A stretch of DNA of 5,993 nt. Source: Pseudomonas sp. GTDB lineage: Bacteria > Pseudomonadota > Gammaproteobacteria > Pseudomonadales > Pseudomonadaceae. The position numbers and the translations under genes were made by a program. The stretch is from positions 1 through 5,993 of the forward strand of contig DNMQ01000085.1 of assembly GCA_003488145.1 (NCBI GenBank), given 5' to 3'. The notes below the pieces were generated by a model. The model searched no databases. It was not told the origin of the DNA and worked only from the letters and a program-made list of their open reading frames with translations. Of the stretch, positions 1-5,457 are shown piece by piece; the stretch's first letter is position 1, and each line of letters begins with the position of its first letter.

Positions 1-311
1 AGCTCGTCGACGCCCTGCTCACGCGCCCACTGCTCGGCACGCACCAGCGCGGCGTCCAGGTCGGTGAAGGTTTCCGCCCCCTCGAGCTGCAGATCCGCCT
101 GGCGACTGACCACCAGGTTGAGCCGCCCCGGCAACGGACGGCCGAGCGAGTCCCAGGTCTTGCGGCCCATGATGATTGGCTTGCCGAGGGTCATGGCCTT
201 GAAATGCTTGAGATCGGCGGGCAGGTGCCAGGGCATGCGATTGTCGAGGCCGATCACGCGGTTTTGTGCGAGCGCGGCGATCATGGCGAGGGGGAGGCGG
301 GTCTGATTCAT
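1..311 (-). CDS. folA: Dihydrofolate reductase, N-terminal part (3' end outside window)
   Basis: FolA reduces dihydrofolate to tetrahydrofolate with NADPH in the cytoplasm and is the target of trimethoprim. About 103 residues are visible. The family signature is clear: [11 protein letters not shown] near residues 11-21, [12 protein letters not shown] near 26-37, [20 protein letters not shown] near 44-63 and NLVVSRQ near 65-71. Asp33 in LPADL aligns with the catalytic Asp27 of E. coli DHFR; MGRKTW and the following loop belong to the NADPH-binding region. The ATG at 311 is chosen because it leaves a short N-terminal extension of the kind seen in Pseudomonas FolA. An in-frame ATG at 371 would add 20 residues without family support. 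No clear Shine-Dalgarno precedes the 311 start. The C-terminal third lies beyond the left edge. The gene is divergent from glpQ. Confidence 0.96.
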   Translation of the reverse strand, partial: MNQTRLPLAMIAALAQNRVIGLDNRMPWHLPADLKHFKAMTLGKPIIMGRKTWDSLGRPLPGRLNLVVSRQADLQLEGAETFTDLDAALVRAEQWAREQGVDE

Positions 312-318
312 GGCGGCG

Positions 319-347
319 AGAATAGCAGAGCGACGCAGCTTGCCGAA
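319..347 (-). promoter_or_regulatory. Candidate extended -10 promoter of folA
   Basis: Read on the minus strand, TGCTATTCT at 327-319 is an extended -10 (TG, one base, then TATTCT, 5 of 6 to TATAAT). A poor -35, TTCGGC at 347-342, sits 17 bp upstream, as is common for extended -10 promoters. Transcription would begin about 7 bp after the -10, at or just before the folA ATG (311). That fits the absence of a Shine-Dalgarno sequence and suggests a leaderless or near-leaderless message. The motif is visible; its use as a promoter is inferred. Confidence 0.42.
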
Positions 348-397
348 GCGCCAACCGTTCGTCGACTTCATCGCTTTGCAATACAAGCGGCAACGCA

Positions 398-415
398 GCG
401 TCAACGTCCGGTCAT
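398..415 (+). promoter_or_regulatory. Weak Pho-box-like direct repeat upstream of glpQ
   Basis: Two 7-mers 11 bp apart, GCGTCAA (398-404) and CGGTCAT (409-415), resemble tandem PhoB half-sites (consensus CTGTCAT separated by 4 bp). The second matches at 6 of 7 positions and the first at only 4 of 7, and the spacer is not AT-rich as it usually is. No good -35/-10 pair for glpQ is visible, which would be compatible with an activator-dependent promoter. Phosphate-starvation control of a phosphodiesterase makes sense biologically, but the sequence match alone is weak. Confidence 0.2.
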
Positions 416-459
416 GCAAGTGGCTCAGGCTGTGACATCCAAACCGAGGAGATGCCGAA

Positions 460-1575
460 ATGGCCCGCAAGACCACCGCTTCCCTTCGCCGCTGGCTGAC
501 CGCCTGCAGCCTGTTGCTACCGCTCACCGGCTTCGCTGCGCCGGATGAACACGCCGCGAAACACCAGGCTGCGCGGGGCGAGCCGACGCCGCTGGTGATC
601 GCCCACCGCGGCGCCAGCGGCTACCTGCCGGAGCACACCCTGGCCGCCTATGCGCTGGCCGTTTTCCAGGGCGCCGACTACATCGAGCCGGATCTGGTGA
701 TGACCCGCGACGGACAGATCGTCGCCCGTCACGACAACGAGCTGGGCCTGACCACCGACGTCTCGCAGCGCCCCGAGTTTGCCGATCGCAAGCGCACCCA
801 GCAGGTCGATGGCGTCACCCTTACCGGCTGGTTCAGCGAAGACTTCACCCTCGCCGAACTGAAGACCCTGCGCGCCATCGAGCGTATCCCGGATACCCGC
901 CCGGGCAACGCGCGCCTCGACGGCAGCCTGGAGATCCCGACCCTGCAGGAAATCATCGACCTAGTGAAAACCCTGCAGCTGAGCCAGGGCCGGCGCATCG
1001 GCCTGTACCCGGAAACCAAGCACCCGACGCACTTCCGGCAGCTTGGCCTGGCCATGGAAAAGCCACTGGTGCGCATCCTTACGCGCAACGGCTACGTCGG
1101 GCGGCAGGCGCCGGTGTATATCCAGTCGTTCGAAGTGGACAACCTCAAGACCCTCAGCCGCCTGACCCAGCTGCGCCTGGTGCAGCTGTTCAGCTCCGGC
1201 CAGCCGTATGACCAGCAGGTGCGCGGCAGCAAGCTGACCTATGCGCAGATGGCGACGTCGGCCGGGCTCAAGGATATCTCCCGCTACGCCGCCGGCGTCG
1301 GTCCGGAGAAGAGCTACATCATCCCGCGTGATGCCAACGGCAACCTCGGCACACCGACCGGCTTCGTCGCCGCCGCCCACGCCGCCGGCCTCAAGGTCCA
1401 CCCGTACACCTTCCGCGCGGAAAACACCTTCCTGCCGGCCAACCTGCGCAGCAGCGACAAGCGCCACGAACGCGGCGACAGCGAAACGGAGATCCGCGCC
1501 TTCCTCGACGCCGGTATCGACGGGTTGTTCATCGACCAGCCCGACATCGCCGTGCGCCTGCGCAACGCCGACTGA
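460..1575 (+). CDS. glpQ: Periplasmic glycerophosphodiester phosphodiesterase
   Basis: GlpQ hydrolyses glycerophosphodiesters from phospholipid turnover to glycerol-3-phosphate plus the head-group alcohol, feeding the glp pathway. The 371-residue product is a typical GlpQ length. Residues 1-26 form a Sec-type signal peptide: basic start, hydrophobic stretch SLLLPLTG, likely cut after GFA. The GDPD TIM-barrel domain follows: [14 protein letters not shown] at 47-60 holds catalytic His49 and Arg50, [11 protein letters not shown] at 75-85 holds metal ligands Glu76 and Asp78, RHD at 90-92 supplies the second catalytic His91, and GLYPETKHP at 181-189 holds Glu185. The end has [11 protein letters not shown], the usual last strand with FIDQP. 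The ATG at 460 is supported by GAGGAG at 446-451, 8 bp upstream, and by the signal peptide. The gene is divergent from folA and closed by its own terminator. The long N-terminal extra and late-domain insertions match periplasmic GlpQ rather than cytoplasmic UgpQ. Confidence 0.95.
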   Translation: MARKTTASLRRWLTACSLLLPLTGFAAPDEHAAKHQAARGEPTPLVIAHRGASGYLPEHTLAAYALAVFQGADYIEPDLVMTRDGQIVARHDNELGLTTDVSQRPEFADRKRTQQVDGVTLTGWFSEDFTLAELKTLRAIERIPDTRPGNARLDGSLEIPTLQEIIDLVKTLQLSQGRRIGLYPETKHPTHFRQLGLAMEKPLVRILTRNGYVGRQAPVYIQSFEVDNLKTLSRLTQLRLVQLFSSGQPYDQQVRGSKLTYAQMATSAGLKDISRYAAGVGPEKSYIIPRDANGNLGTPTGFVAAAHAAGLKVHPYTFRAENTFLPANLRSSDKRHERGDSETEIRAFLDAGIDGLFIDQPDIAVRLRNAD

Positions 1576-1584
1576 CGGCCACAG

Positions 1585-1611
1585 CGGGGAGCCGCAACGG
1601 CTCCCCGTTTT
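1585..1611 (+). terminator. Rho-independent terminator after glpQ
   Basis: A perfect 9-bp GC-rich stem (CGGGGAGCC at 1585-1593 with GGCTCCCCG at 1599-1607) closes a 5-base loop, GCAAC, and is followed directly by TTTT at 1608-1611. It begins 10 bp after the glpQ stop codon. It separates glpQ from the next operon, so the downstream genes probably need their own promoter. Confidence 0.93.
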
Positions 1612-1638
1612 CCCGTTCCCCACGGCAGCGGTTATCCT
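1610..1638 (+). promoter_or_regulatory. Possible promoter of the membrane protein/GTPase operon
   Basis: TATCCT at 1633-1638 (4 of 6 to TATAAT) lies 17 bp after TTCCCG at 1610-1615 (3 of 6 to TTGACA). Transcription would start near 1645, giving a leader of about 23 bases. The -35 overlaps the T-tract of the glpQ terminator. The case rests more on necessity than on motif strength, because the strong terminator upstream isolates this operon. Confidence 0.3.
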
Positions 1639-1667
1639 CAAGGCACGACCCGCCAGCGAGATGCCGT

Positions 1668-3062
1668 GTGATAGCCCGCCCCGCCCCTGATCTCGATACG
1701 CTCGACCGCCTCTGGCTGACCGAAGCCGTGCGCCTGCGCGAAGAGCATGCCGGGCCGCTGGAGGATGACGAAGCCAACCGCCAGGCCCGCGCCCAAGGCG
1801 GCGACCTGCCGGCCCTGATCGAACAGCGCGCGCTCTGGCTGGCCCGCCGTGATGGCTTGGTCGAAGCGCTCCTGCACTGGCGTCAGGGCGCACGGCTGGG
1901 TGGGTTCGTGCTGGCACTGCTCGCGGTCTTCACCGGCGCCGGCCTGGCCTTCGCTGCACTGGGCGACGGGCAGCGACCGGTCAATGTGTTCTGGGCGCTG
2001 GGCAGCCTGCTCGGGCTAAACCTGCTGACCCTGCTCGGCTGGCTGCTCGGCCTGCTCTTCGCTGGCGACAGTGGCGGTGCGCTGGGACGGCTGTGGCTCT
2101 GGCTGAGCGAAAAGCTCGCCCGCGACGCCCGCGCCGCGCAACTGGCACCGGCGCTGCTGAGCGTATTGCACCAGCGCCGGCTCGGCCGCTGGCTGTTGGG
2201 CGTCGGCGTACACGGCCTGTGGCTGCTGGCCATGGCCAGCGCCCTGCTTACCTTGCTCGCCCTGCTGGCAACGCGGCGCTACGGCTTCGTCTGGGAGACC
2301 ACAATTCTCGGCGAAAACGCCTTCGTCGGCCTGACCCAAACCCTCGGCGCGCTGCCGGCACTGCTCGGCTTCAGCGTGCCGGATGCCGGGCAGATCCGCG
2401 CCAGCGGCACGCTCGGCGGTGATCTGGAAGGTGCCCGCCAGCTCTGGGCCGGCTGGCTGGTTGGCGTGCTGCTGATCTATGGGCTGCTGCCGCGGCTACT
2501 GCTGGCGGGGTTCAGCCTGTGGCGCTGGCGCCGCGGCCGTGCCGCGTTGAAGCTCGACCTGAGCCTGCCGGCCTATCGCCTGCTGCGCGAACGCCTGCAG
2601 CCGCCCAGCGAGCGACTCGGTATCAGTGATGCAGCACCCGCCCAACTGCACGCTCCCAGCGCCGGCGCCCAGCTCGATGGCAGTGCCGGCGCCGTGCTGG
2701 TGGCCATCGAGCTGGACGGCAGTCGCCCCTGGCCACCGGCTCTATCCAAGAGCATCGCCGATGCCGGCATCCTCGACGATCGCGAGGGACGCCGACGCCT
2801 GCTCGATCAGCTCACCCGCTTTCCACCGGCGCGCCTGGCCATCGCCTGCGATCCCCGGCGCTCGCCGGATCGCGGCACCCTGGCGCTGATCGGCGAGCTG
2901 TCGCGCTGCGCCGCTGCGACCCGCGTCTGGCTGCTGCAAGCGCCGCCGGGCGAGGCGCTGGACAGCGCGCGCCTCGATGACTGGCACCAGGCGCTGGACA
3001 GCCTGGGCCTGGCCCATTCCACCACGACGCCGCTGGGCTGGCTGGAGAGCGGACATGACTGA
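1668..3062 (+). CDS. DUF2868-type membrane protein of unknown function
   Basis: I recognise this as a DUF2868-type protein from the N-terminal LDRLWLTEAVRLREEHAGPL motif and from its pairing with a DUF3482 GTPase; its function is not known. The product has 464 residues. A charged cytoplasmic-looking N-terminus (1-73) is followed by four hydrophobic segments at about 75-98, 105-132, 175-200 and 260-286. A soluble C-terminal part runs from about 288 to 464. From about 341 this tail alternates strand-like and helix-like stretches (AVLVAIELD, ARLAIACDP, RVWLLQ), suggesting a Rossmann-like or vWA-like fold, with a conspicuous CDPRRSPDRGTLALIGEL segment at 394-411. The start is GTG at 1668 with a modest GCGAGA upstream; the ATG at 1661 is out of frame. 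The stop overlaps the GTPase start by 8 bp, so translational coupling is likely. Both family assignments are from memory of conserved motifs, not a database search. Confidence 0.85.
   Translation: MIARPAPDLDTLDRLWLTEAVRLREEHAGPLEDDEANRQARAQGGDLPALIEQRALWLARRDGLVEALLHWRQGARLGGFVLALLAVFTGAGLAFAALGDGQRPVNVFWALGSLLGLNLLTLLGWLLGLLFAGDSGGALGRLWLWLSEKLARDARAAQLAPALLSVLHQRRLGRWLLGVGVHGLWLLAMASALLTLLALLATRRYGFVWETTILGENAFVGLTQTLGALPALLGFSVPDAGQIRASGTLGGDLEGARQLWAGWLVGVLLIYGLLPRLLLAGFSLWRWRRGRAALKLDLSLPAYRLLRERLQPPSERLGISDAAPAQLHAPSAGAQLDGSAGAVLVAIELDGSRPWPPALSKSIADAGILDDREGRRRLLDQLTRFPPARLAIACDPRRSPDRGTLALIGELSRCAAATRVWLLQAPPGEALDSARLDDWHQALDSLGLAHSTTTPLGWLESGHD
3044..3062 (+). promoter_or_regulatory. 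Ribosome binding site and coupled stop/start of the GTPase gene
   Basis: GGAGAG at 3044-3049 sits 5 bp before the ATG at 3055. The upstream gene's TGA is at 3060-3062, so the two reading frames overlap by 8 bp. This fixes the GTPase start at 3055 rather than at the upstream in-frame ATG at 2977, which would add 26 residues with no family support. The arrangement predicts translational coupling and near-stoichiometric production of the two proteins. Confidence 0.8.
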
Positions 3063-4428
3063 AGCCCTGAAGCTCGCCGTGGTCGGCCATACTAATGTCG
3101 GCAAGACCTCGCTGCTGCGCACCCTGACCCGTGATGCAGGCTTCGGTGAGGTTTCGCACCGTCCCAGCACCACCCGCCATGTCGAAGGCGCACGGCTGTC
3201 GGTGGACGGCGAGGCGCTGCTGGAGTTGTACGACACCCCCGGCCTGGAAGATGCCATCGCCCTGCTCGATTACCTGGAACGCGTGGAGCGCCCCGGCGAA
3301 CGCCTCGACGGCCCGGCGCGCACCGCACGCTTTCTCGACGGCAGCGAGGCGCGCCAGCGCTTCGAGCAGGAGGCCAAGGTGCTGCGCCAGCTGCTCGCCA
3401 GCGATGCCGGGCTCTACGTGATCGATGCCCGCGAGCCGGTACTGGCCAAGTACAAGGACGAGCTGGCGGTACTCGCCGGCTGCGGCAAGCCGCTGCTGCC
3501 GGTGCTCAACTTCGTCGCCCAGCCCGGCCATCGCGAGGAGGAATGGCGTCAGGCGCTGGCCCGTCTCGGCCTGCATGCACTGGTGCGCTTCGACAGCGTG
3601 GCGCCGCCGGTGGATGGCGAGCGCCGCCTGTACGAAAGCCTGGCGCTGCTGCTGGAACAGGCACGGCCCAAGCTGCAGCGGCTGATCGAGGACCATGAAG
3701 CCCAGGCTGCGGCGCGCCTGGTCAGCGGCCAGCGGCTGATCGCCGAGCTGCTCGTAGACGTCGCCGCTTGCCGCCGCAGCGTGGCCGCACAGCCCGAGCT
3801 GGAGCGCGGCGCCATACGTGAACTGCATGACGCCGTGCGTGGCCGCGAACAGCGCTGCGTTGAGGCCCTGCTGCGCCTGTATGCCTTCCGCAAGGAACAG
3901 GCGGCAGCCAGCGACCTGCCACTGCTCGACGGCCGCTGGGGCGACGACCTGTTCAATCCGGAAACACTCAAGCAGCTGGGCGTGAAGATCGGCAGTGGTA
4001 TGGCCGCAGGCGCGGCCGCCGGTGCCGGAGTCGATCTGATGGTCGGTGGCATCACCCTCGGCGCGGCGGCGCTGCTCGGCGCCATCGCCGGCGGCGGCGC
4101 GCAGACCGCGCGGCACTATGGCAATCGCCTGCTGGGCAAACTAAAGGGCCAGCGTGAACTGAGCGTCGACGACGCCGTGCTGCGCCTGCTCGCCCTGCGC
4201 CAACGCCAACTGCTCGCCGTGCTTGCGACTCGCGGGCACGCCGCCACCGAGGCGATCCGCCTGGCCACGCCGCAGGATCAGGGCTGGCGCGAGGGCAAGC
4301 TGCCCGATGCGCTGCAGCGCTGCCGCGCCCATCCGGAGTGGTCCTCGCTCAACCCCGGCGCCCGCCTGCAGGACGGCGAGCGCCAGGCGGCGCTGGATGA
4401 GCTGCAGGCCGAACTGCGGCAGAGCTGA
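3055..4428 (+). CDS. DUF3482-type GTPase with glycine-zipper C-terminal region
   Basis: The 457-residue protein begins with an Era-like GTPase domain. The P-loop is GHTNVGKTS at residues 11-19, a likely switch I is PSTTRHVEG at 37-45, and the G3 motif is DTPG at 60-63. The strand LYVIDARE at 120-127 lies about 60 residues after G3, implying a family insertion in the switch II region. The next strand, LLPVLNFVA (147-155), occupies the G4 position, but the usual NKxD reads N152-F-V-A, so the base-specificity motif is degenerate. Residues about 200-290 are helical and charged. DLFNPETLKQLG (298-309) leads into a Gly/Ala-rich hydrophobic stretch at about 312-349 that could form a membrane hairpin. 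It is co-transcribed with, and overlaps, the membrane protein gene. The organisation recalls the YcjX/YcjF membrane GTPase pair only by analogy; cellular role unknown. Confidence 0.9.
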   Translation: MTEALKLAVVGHTNVGKTSLLRTLTRDAGFGEVSHRPSTTRHVEGARLSVDGEALLELYDTPGLEDAIALLDYLERVERPGERLDGPARTARFLDGSEARQRFEQEAKVLRQLLASDAGLYVIDAREPVLAKYKDELAVLAGCGKPLLPVLNFVAQPGHREEEWRQALARLGLHALVRFDSVAPPVDGERRLYESLALLLEQARPKLQRLIEDHEAQAAARLVSGQRLIAELLVDVAACRRSVAAQPELERGAIRELHDAVRGREQRCVEALLRLYAFRKEQAAASDLPLLDGRWGDDLFNPETLKQLGVKIGSGMAAGAAAGAGVDLMVGGITLGAAALLGAIAGGGAQTARHYGNRLLGKLKGQRELSVDDAVLRLLALRQRQLLAVLATRGHAATEAIRLATPQDQGWREGKLPDALQRCRAHPEWSSLNPGARLQDGERQAALDELQAELRQS

Positions 4429-4458
4429 CCGGTCTGCTGCCCCCGCCGTTCGTACGCG

Positions 4459-5370
4459 CTAGGCTCGGATCGGCGCACCATCGCCAGCCGAGTTCGGCGC
4501 CGGCTGGCGGCCGATACCCAGGGTGCACAGCGTTGCCAGCATGATCAGCAACCCACCCGCCCAGCCCATCGGCCCCAACCGCTCACCCAGCCAGAGACCG
4601 GCGATGATCGCGCCGAACATCGGTTCGGAGCCCATCAGCAACGACACTCGCGTCGCGCTGCTGCGCCCCAGCGCGCGGTTCTGCGCGTACATGGCGAACA
4701 GCGTGGCGAACAGCACCAGATACAGCGCCGCGAACCAGAACGCCGGCGCCCCTGGCAGCGCAGGCAGATCGCCAGGCAAAGACAAGCCGAGAAGGATACA
4801 GCCGCTCGCAACGACCCCGCTCTGCACCGCAGTCAACGCCAGCGCGGGAATCGCCTGACCGGCCGTCAATCGCCGGGTCAGGCAGACCAGCACCGCGCGC
4901 AGCAACGCGGCGGCCAGCACTAGCGCATCGCCGAGATTCAGCGACAGCTGCGGGCCGCCGGTCAGCAGCCAGACGCCCACCAGCGACAGCGCGCAGGCGA
5001 GGAACAGCGTGTTGTGCGGCCGCTGGCGCAGCAGCAGCCACTCCATGAACGGCGTGATCACCACGCACAGGCTGATCAGGAAGGCGGCATTGCTGGCGCT
5101 GGTCAGCATCACGCCCCAGGTCTCGCAGAGAAAGACCGCCAGCATCACCAGTCCCAACGGCATACCGGGGCGCAGCGCCCGGCGGCCGACCCCGCGCAGT
5201 TGCGGCAGCAACAGGACGAAGGTCAGGCCGAAACGGATCGCCAGGAAACCCAGCACCGGATAGAACAGCAGCGCCTGCTTGGCCACCGCATAGCTGCTGC
5301 CCCAGATCAGCGCCACCATCAGCAGCATGCCATCGGCCAGCCAAAGCCCCTGTCTCAACGTACCTTTCAT
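4459..5370 (-). CDS. EamA/DMT-family transporter (probable exporter, RhaT/YdcZ-like superfamily)
   Basis: A 303-residue inner-membrane protein with about ten hydrophobic segments in two EamA repeats (about 15-137 and 149-287). The first repeat has ALIWGSSYAVAKQAL at 20-34 with the typical WG pair. The second has GSEPMFGAIIAGLWLGERLG at 247-266, the hallmark of EamA proteins, followed by the final helix GGLLIMLATLCTLGIG. Such proteins move metabolites, often amino acids or their analogues, outward; the substrate cannot be read from sequence. The ATG at 5370 is preferred because GGGGA (5381-5377) lies 6 bp upstream; a TTG at 5388 in the same frame would add six residues. It is divergent from a LysR regulator and ends 30 bp from the convergent GTPase gene, with a polar tail of about 15 residues (289-303). 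Confidence 0.93.
   Translation of the reverse strand: MKGTLRQGLWLADGMLLMVALIWGSSYAVAKQALLFYPVLGFLAIRFGLTFVLLLPQLRGVGRRALRPGMPLGLVMLAVFLCETWGVMLTSASNAAFLISLCVVITPFMEWLLLRQRPHNTLFLACALSLVGVWLLTGGPQLSLNLGDALVLAAALLRAVLVCLTRRLTAGQAIPALALTAVQSGVVASGCILLGLSLPGDLPALPGAPAFWFAALYLVLFATLFAMYAQNRALGRSSATRVSLLMGSEPMFGAIIAGLWLGERLGPMGWAGGLLIMLATLCTLGIGRQPAPNSAGDGAPIRA
4482..4509. repeat. 9-bp inverted repeat near the convergent gene ends
   Basis: CGCCAGCCG at 4482-4490 pairs perfectly with CGGCTGGCG at 4501-4509 across a 10-base loop. It lies inside the last codons of the EamA gene, 54 bp after the GTPase stop. There is no T-tract on either strand, so it is not a classical intrinsic terminator, but it is the only sizeable hairpin near this convergent junction. 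In DNA this GC-rich it may be incidental. Confidence 0.35.
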
Positions 5371-5385
5371 GTTCGATCCCCGCAC

Positions 5386-5402
5386 CAATCATGCGCTGAT
5401 TG
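5386..5402. promoter_or_regulatory. Perfect dyad, candidate LysR-type regulator operator
   Basis: CAATCA (5386-5391) and TGATTG (5397-5402) are perfect inverted 6-mers around TGCGC. The dyad lies between the divergent transporter and regulator genes. It covers the expected transcription start of the transporter and part of both candidate promoters. LysR-family regulators commonly bind such dyads between divergent genes, although this one does not fit the T-N11-A rule exactly. Confidence 0.45.
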
Positions 5403-5427
5403 TCGGGCCTGCCGCCACGGTCGATAA
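5399..5427 (-). promoter_or_regulatory. Candidate promoter of the EamA transporter gene
   Basis: On the minus strand TTATCG (5427-5422, 3 of 6 to TTGACA) and GACAAT (5404-5399, 4 of 6 to TATAAT) are separated by exactly 17 bp. Transcription would start near 5392, giving a leader of about 22 bases that contains the GGGGA ribosome binding site. The two elements are the reverse complements of the arms that form the regulator's promoter. Confidence 0.4.
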
Positions 5428-5428
5428 T
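5400..5428 (+). promoter_or_regulatory. Sigma-70-like promoter of the LysR gene
   Basis: TTGTCG at 5400-5405 (4 of 6 to TTGACA) is followed 17 bp later by GATAAT at 5423-5428 (5 of 6 to TATAAT). Transcription would begin near 5435, leaving a leader of about 23 bases before the ATG at 5458. This is the best promoter match in the window. It shares its DNA with a promoter on the other strand, so the two transcription units cannot both be bound by polymerase at once. Confidence 0.6.
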
Positions 5429-5441
5429 CCAGCAAAACAGC

Positions 5442-5452
5442 ACAGGACCTGT
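5442..5452. repeat. 11-bp palindrome over the LysR ribosome binding site
   Basis: ACAGG and CCTGT flank a single central A as perfect inverted 5-mers. The AGGA at 5444-5447, 10 bp before the LysR ATG, is the likely Shine-Dalgarno sequence and lies within the palindrome. It could be a protein-binding site just downstream of the transcription start, or chance. Confidence 0.35.
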
Positions 5453-5457
5453 TCCGC

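Noticed and set aside
19..393. 124-codon minus-strand open frame overlapping folA
   Set aside because: The folA frame carries unmistakable DHFR motifs; this is an alternative frame rich in Arg, Pro and Gln.
484..501. Twin-arginine or lipoprotein signal in GlpQ (LRRWLTAC)
   Set aside because: The Arg pair lacks the usual Phe context of Tat signals. The Cys comes before the hydrophobic core rather than after it, so it is not a lipobox. A plain Sec signal cut after GFA fits better.
961..1917. 318-codon minus-strand open frame across the glpQ end and its terminator
   Set aside because: It reads through a strong terminator hairpin, has no domain signature and is a shadow of glpQ and the next gene.
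2977..3054. Upstream in-frame ATG giving the GTPase 26 extra residues
   Set aside because: It lies deep inside the preceding gene. The ATG at 3055 has a good ribosome binding site and places the P-loop at the usual distance from the N-terminus.
2812..4116. 434-codon open frame on the minus strand opposite the GTPase and the end of the membrane protein gene
   Set aside because: The product is rich in Gln, Ala and Arg with no recognisable domain. It is antisense to two genes with clear family motifs, as expected from high-GC codon use.
4418..4441. Hairpin GGCAG/CTGCC over the GTPase stop codon as a terminator
   Set aside because: The stem is only 5 bp with a long loop, competes with an alternative pairing, and has no T-tract.
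5371..5388. TTG start at 5388 for the EamA transporter
   Set aside because: The ATG at 5370 has GGGGA 6 bp upstream. The extra six residues lack a ribosome binding site and would start too close to the predicted transcription start.
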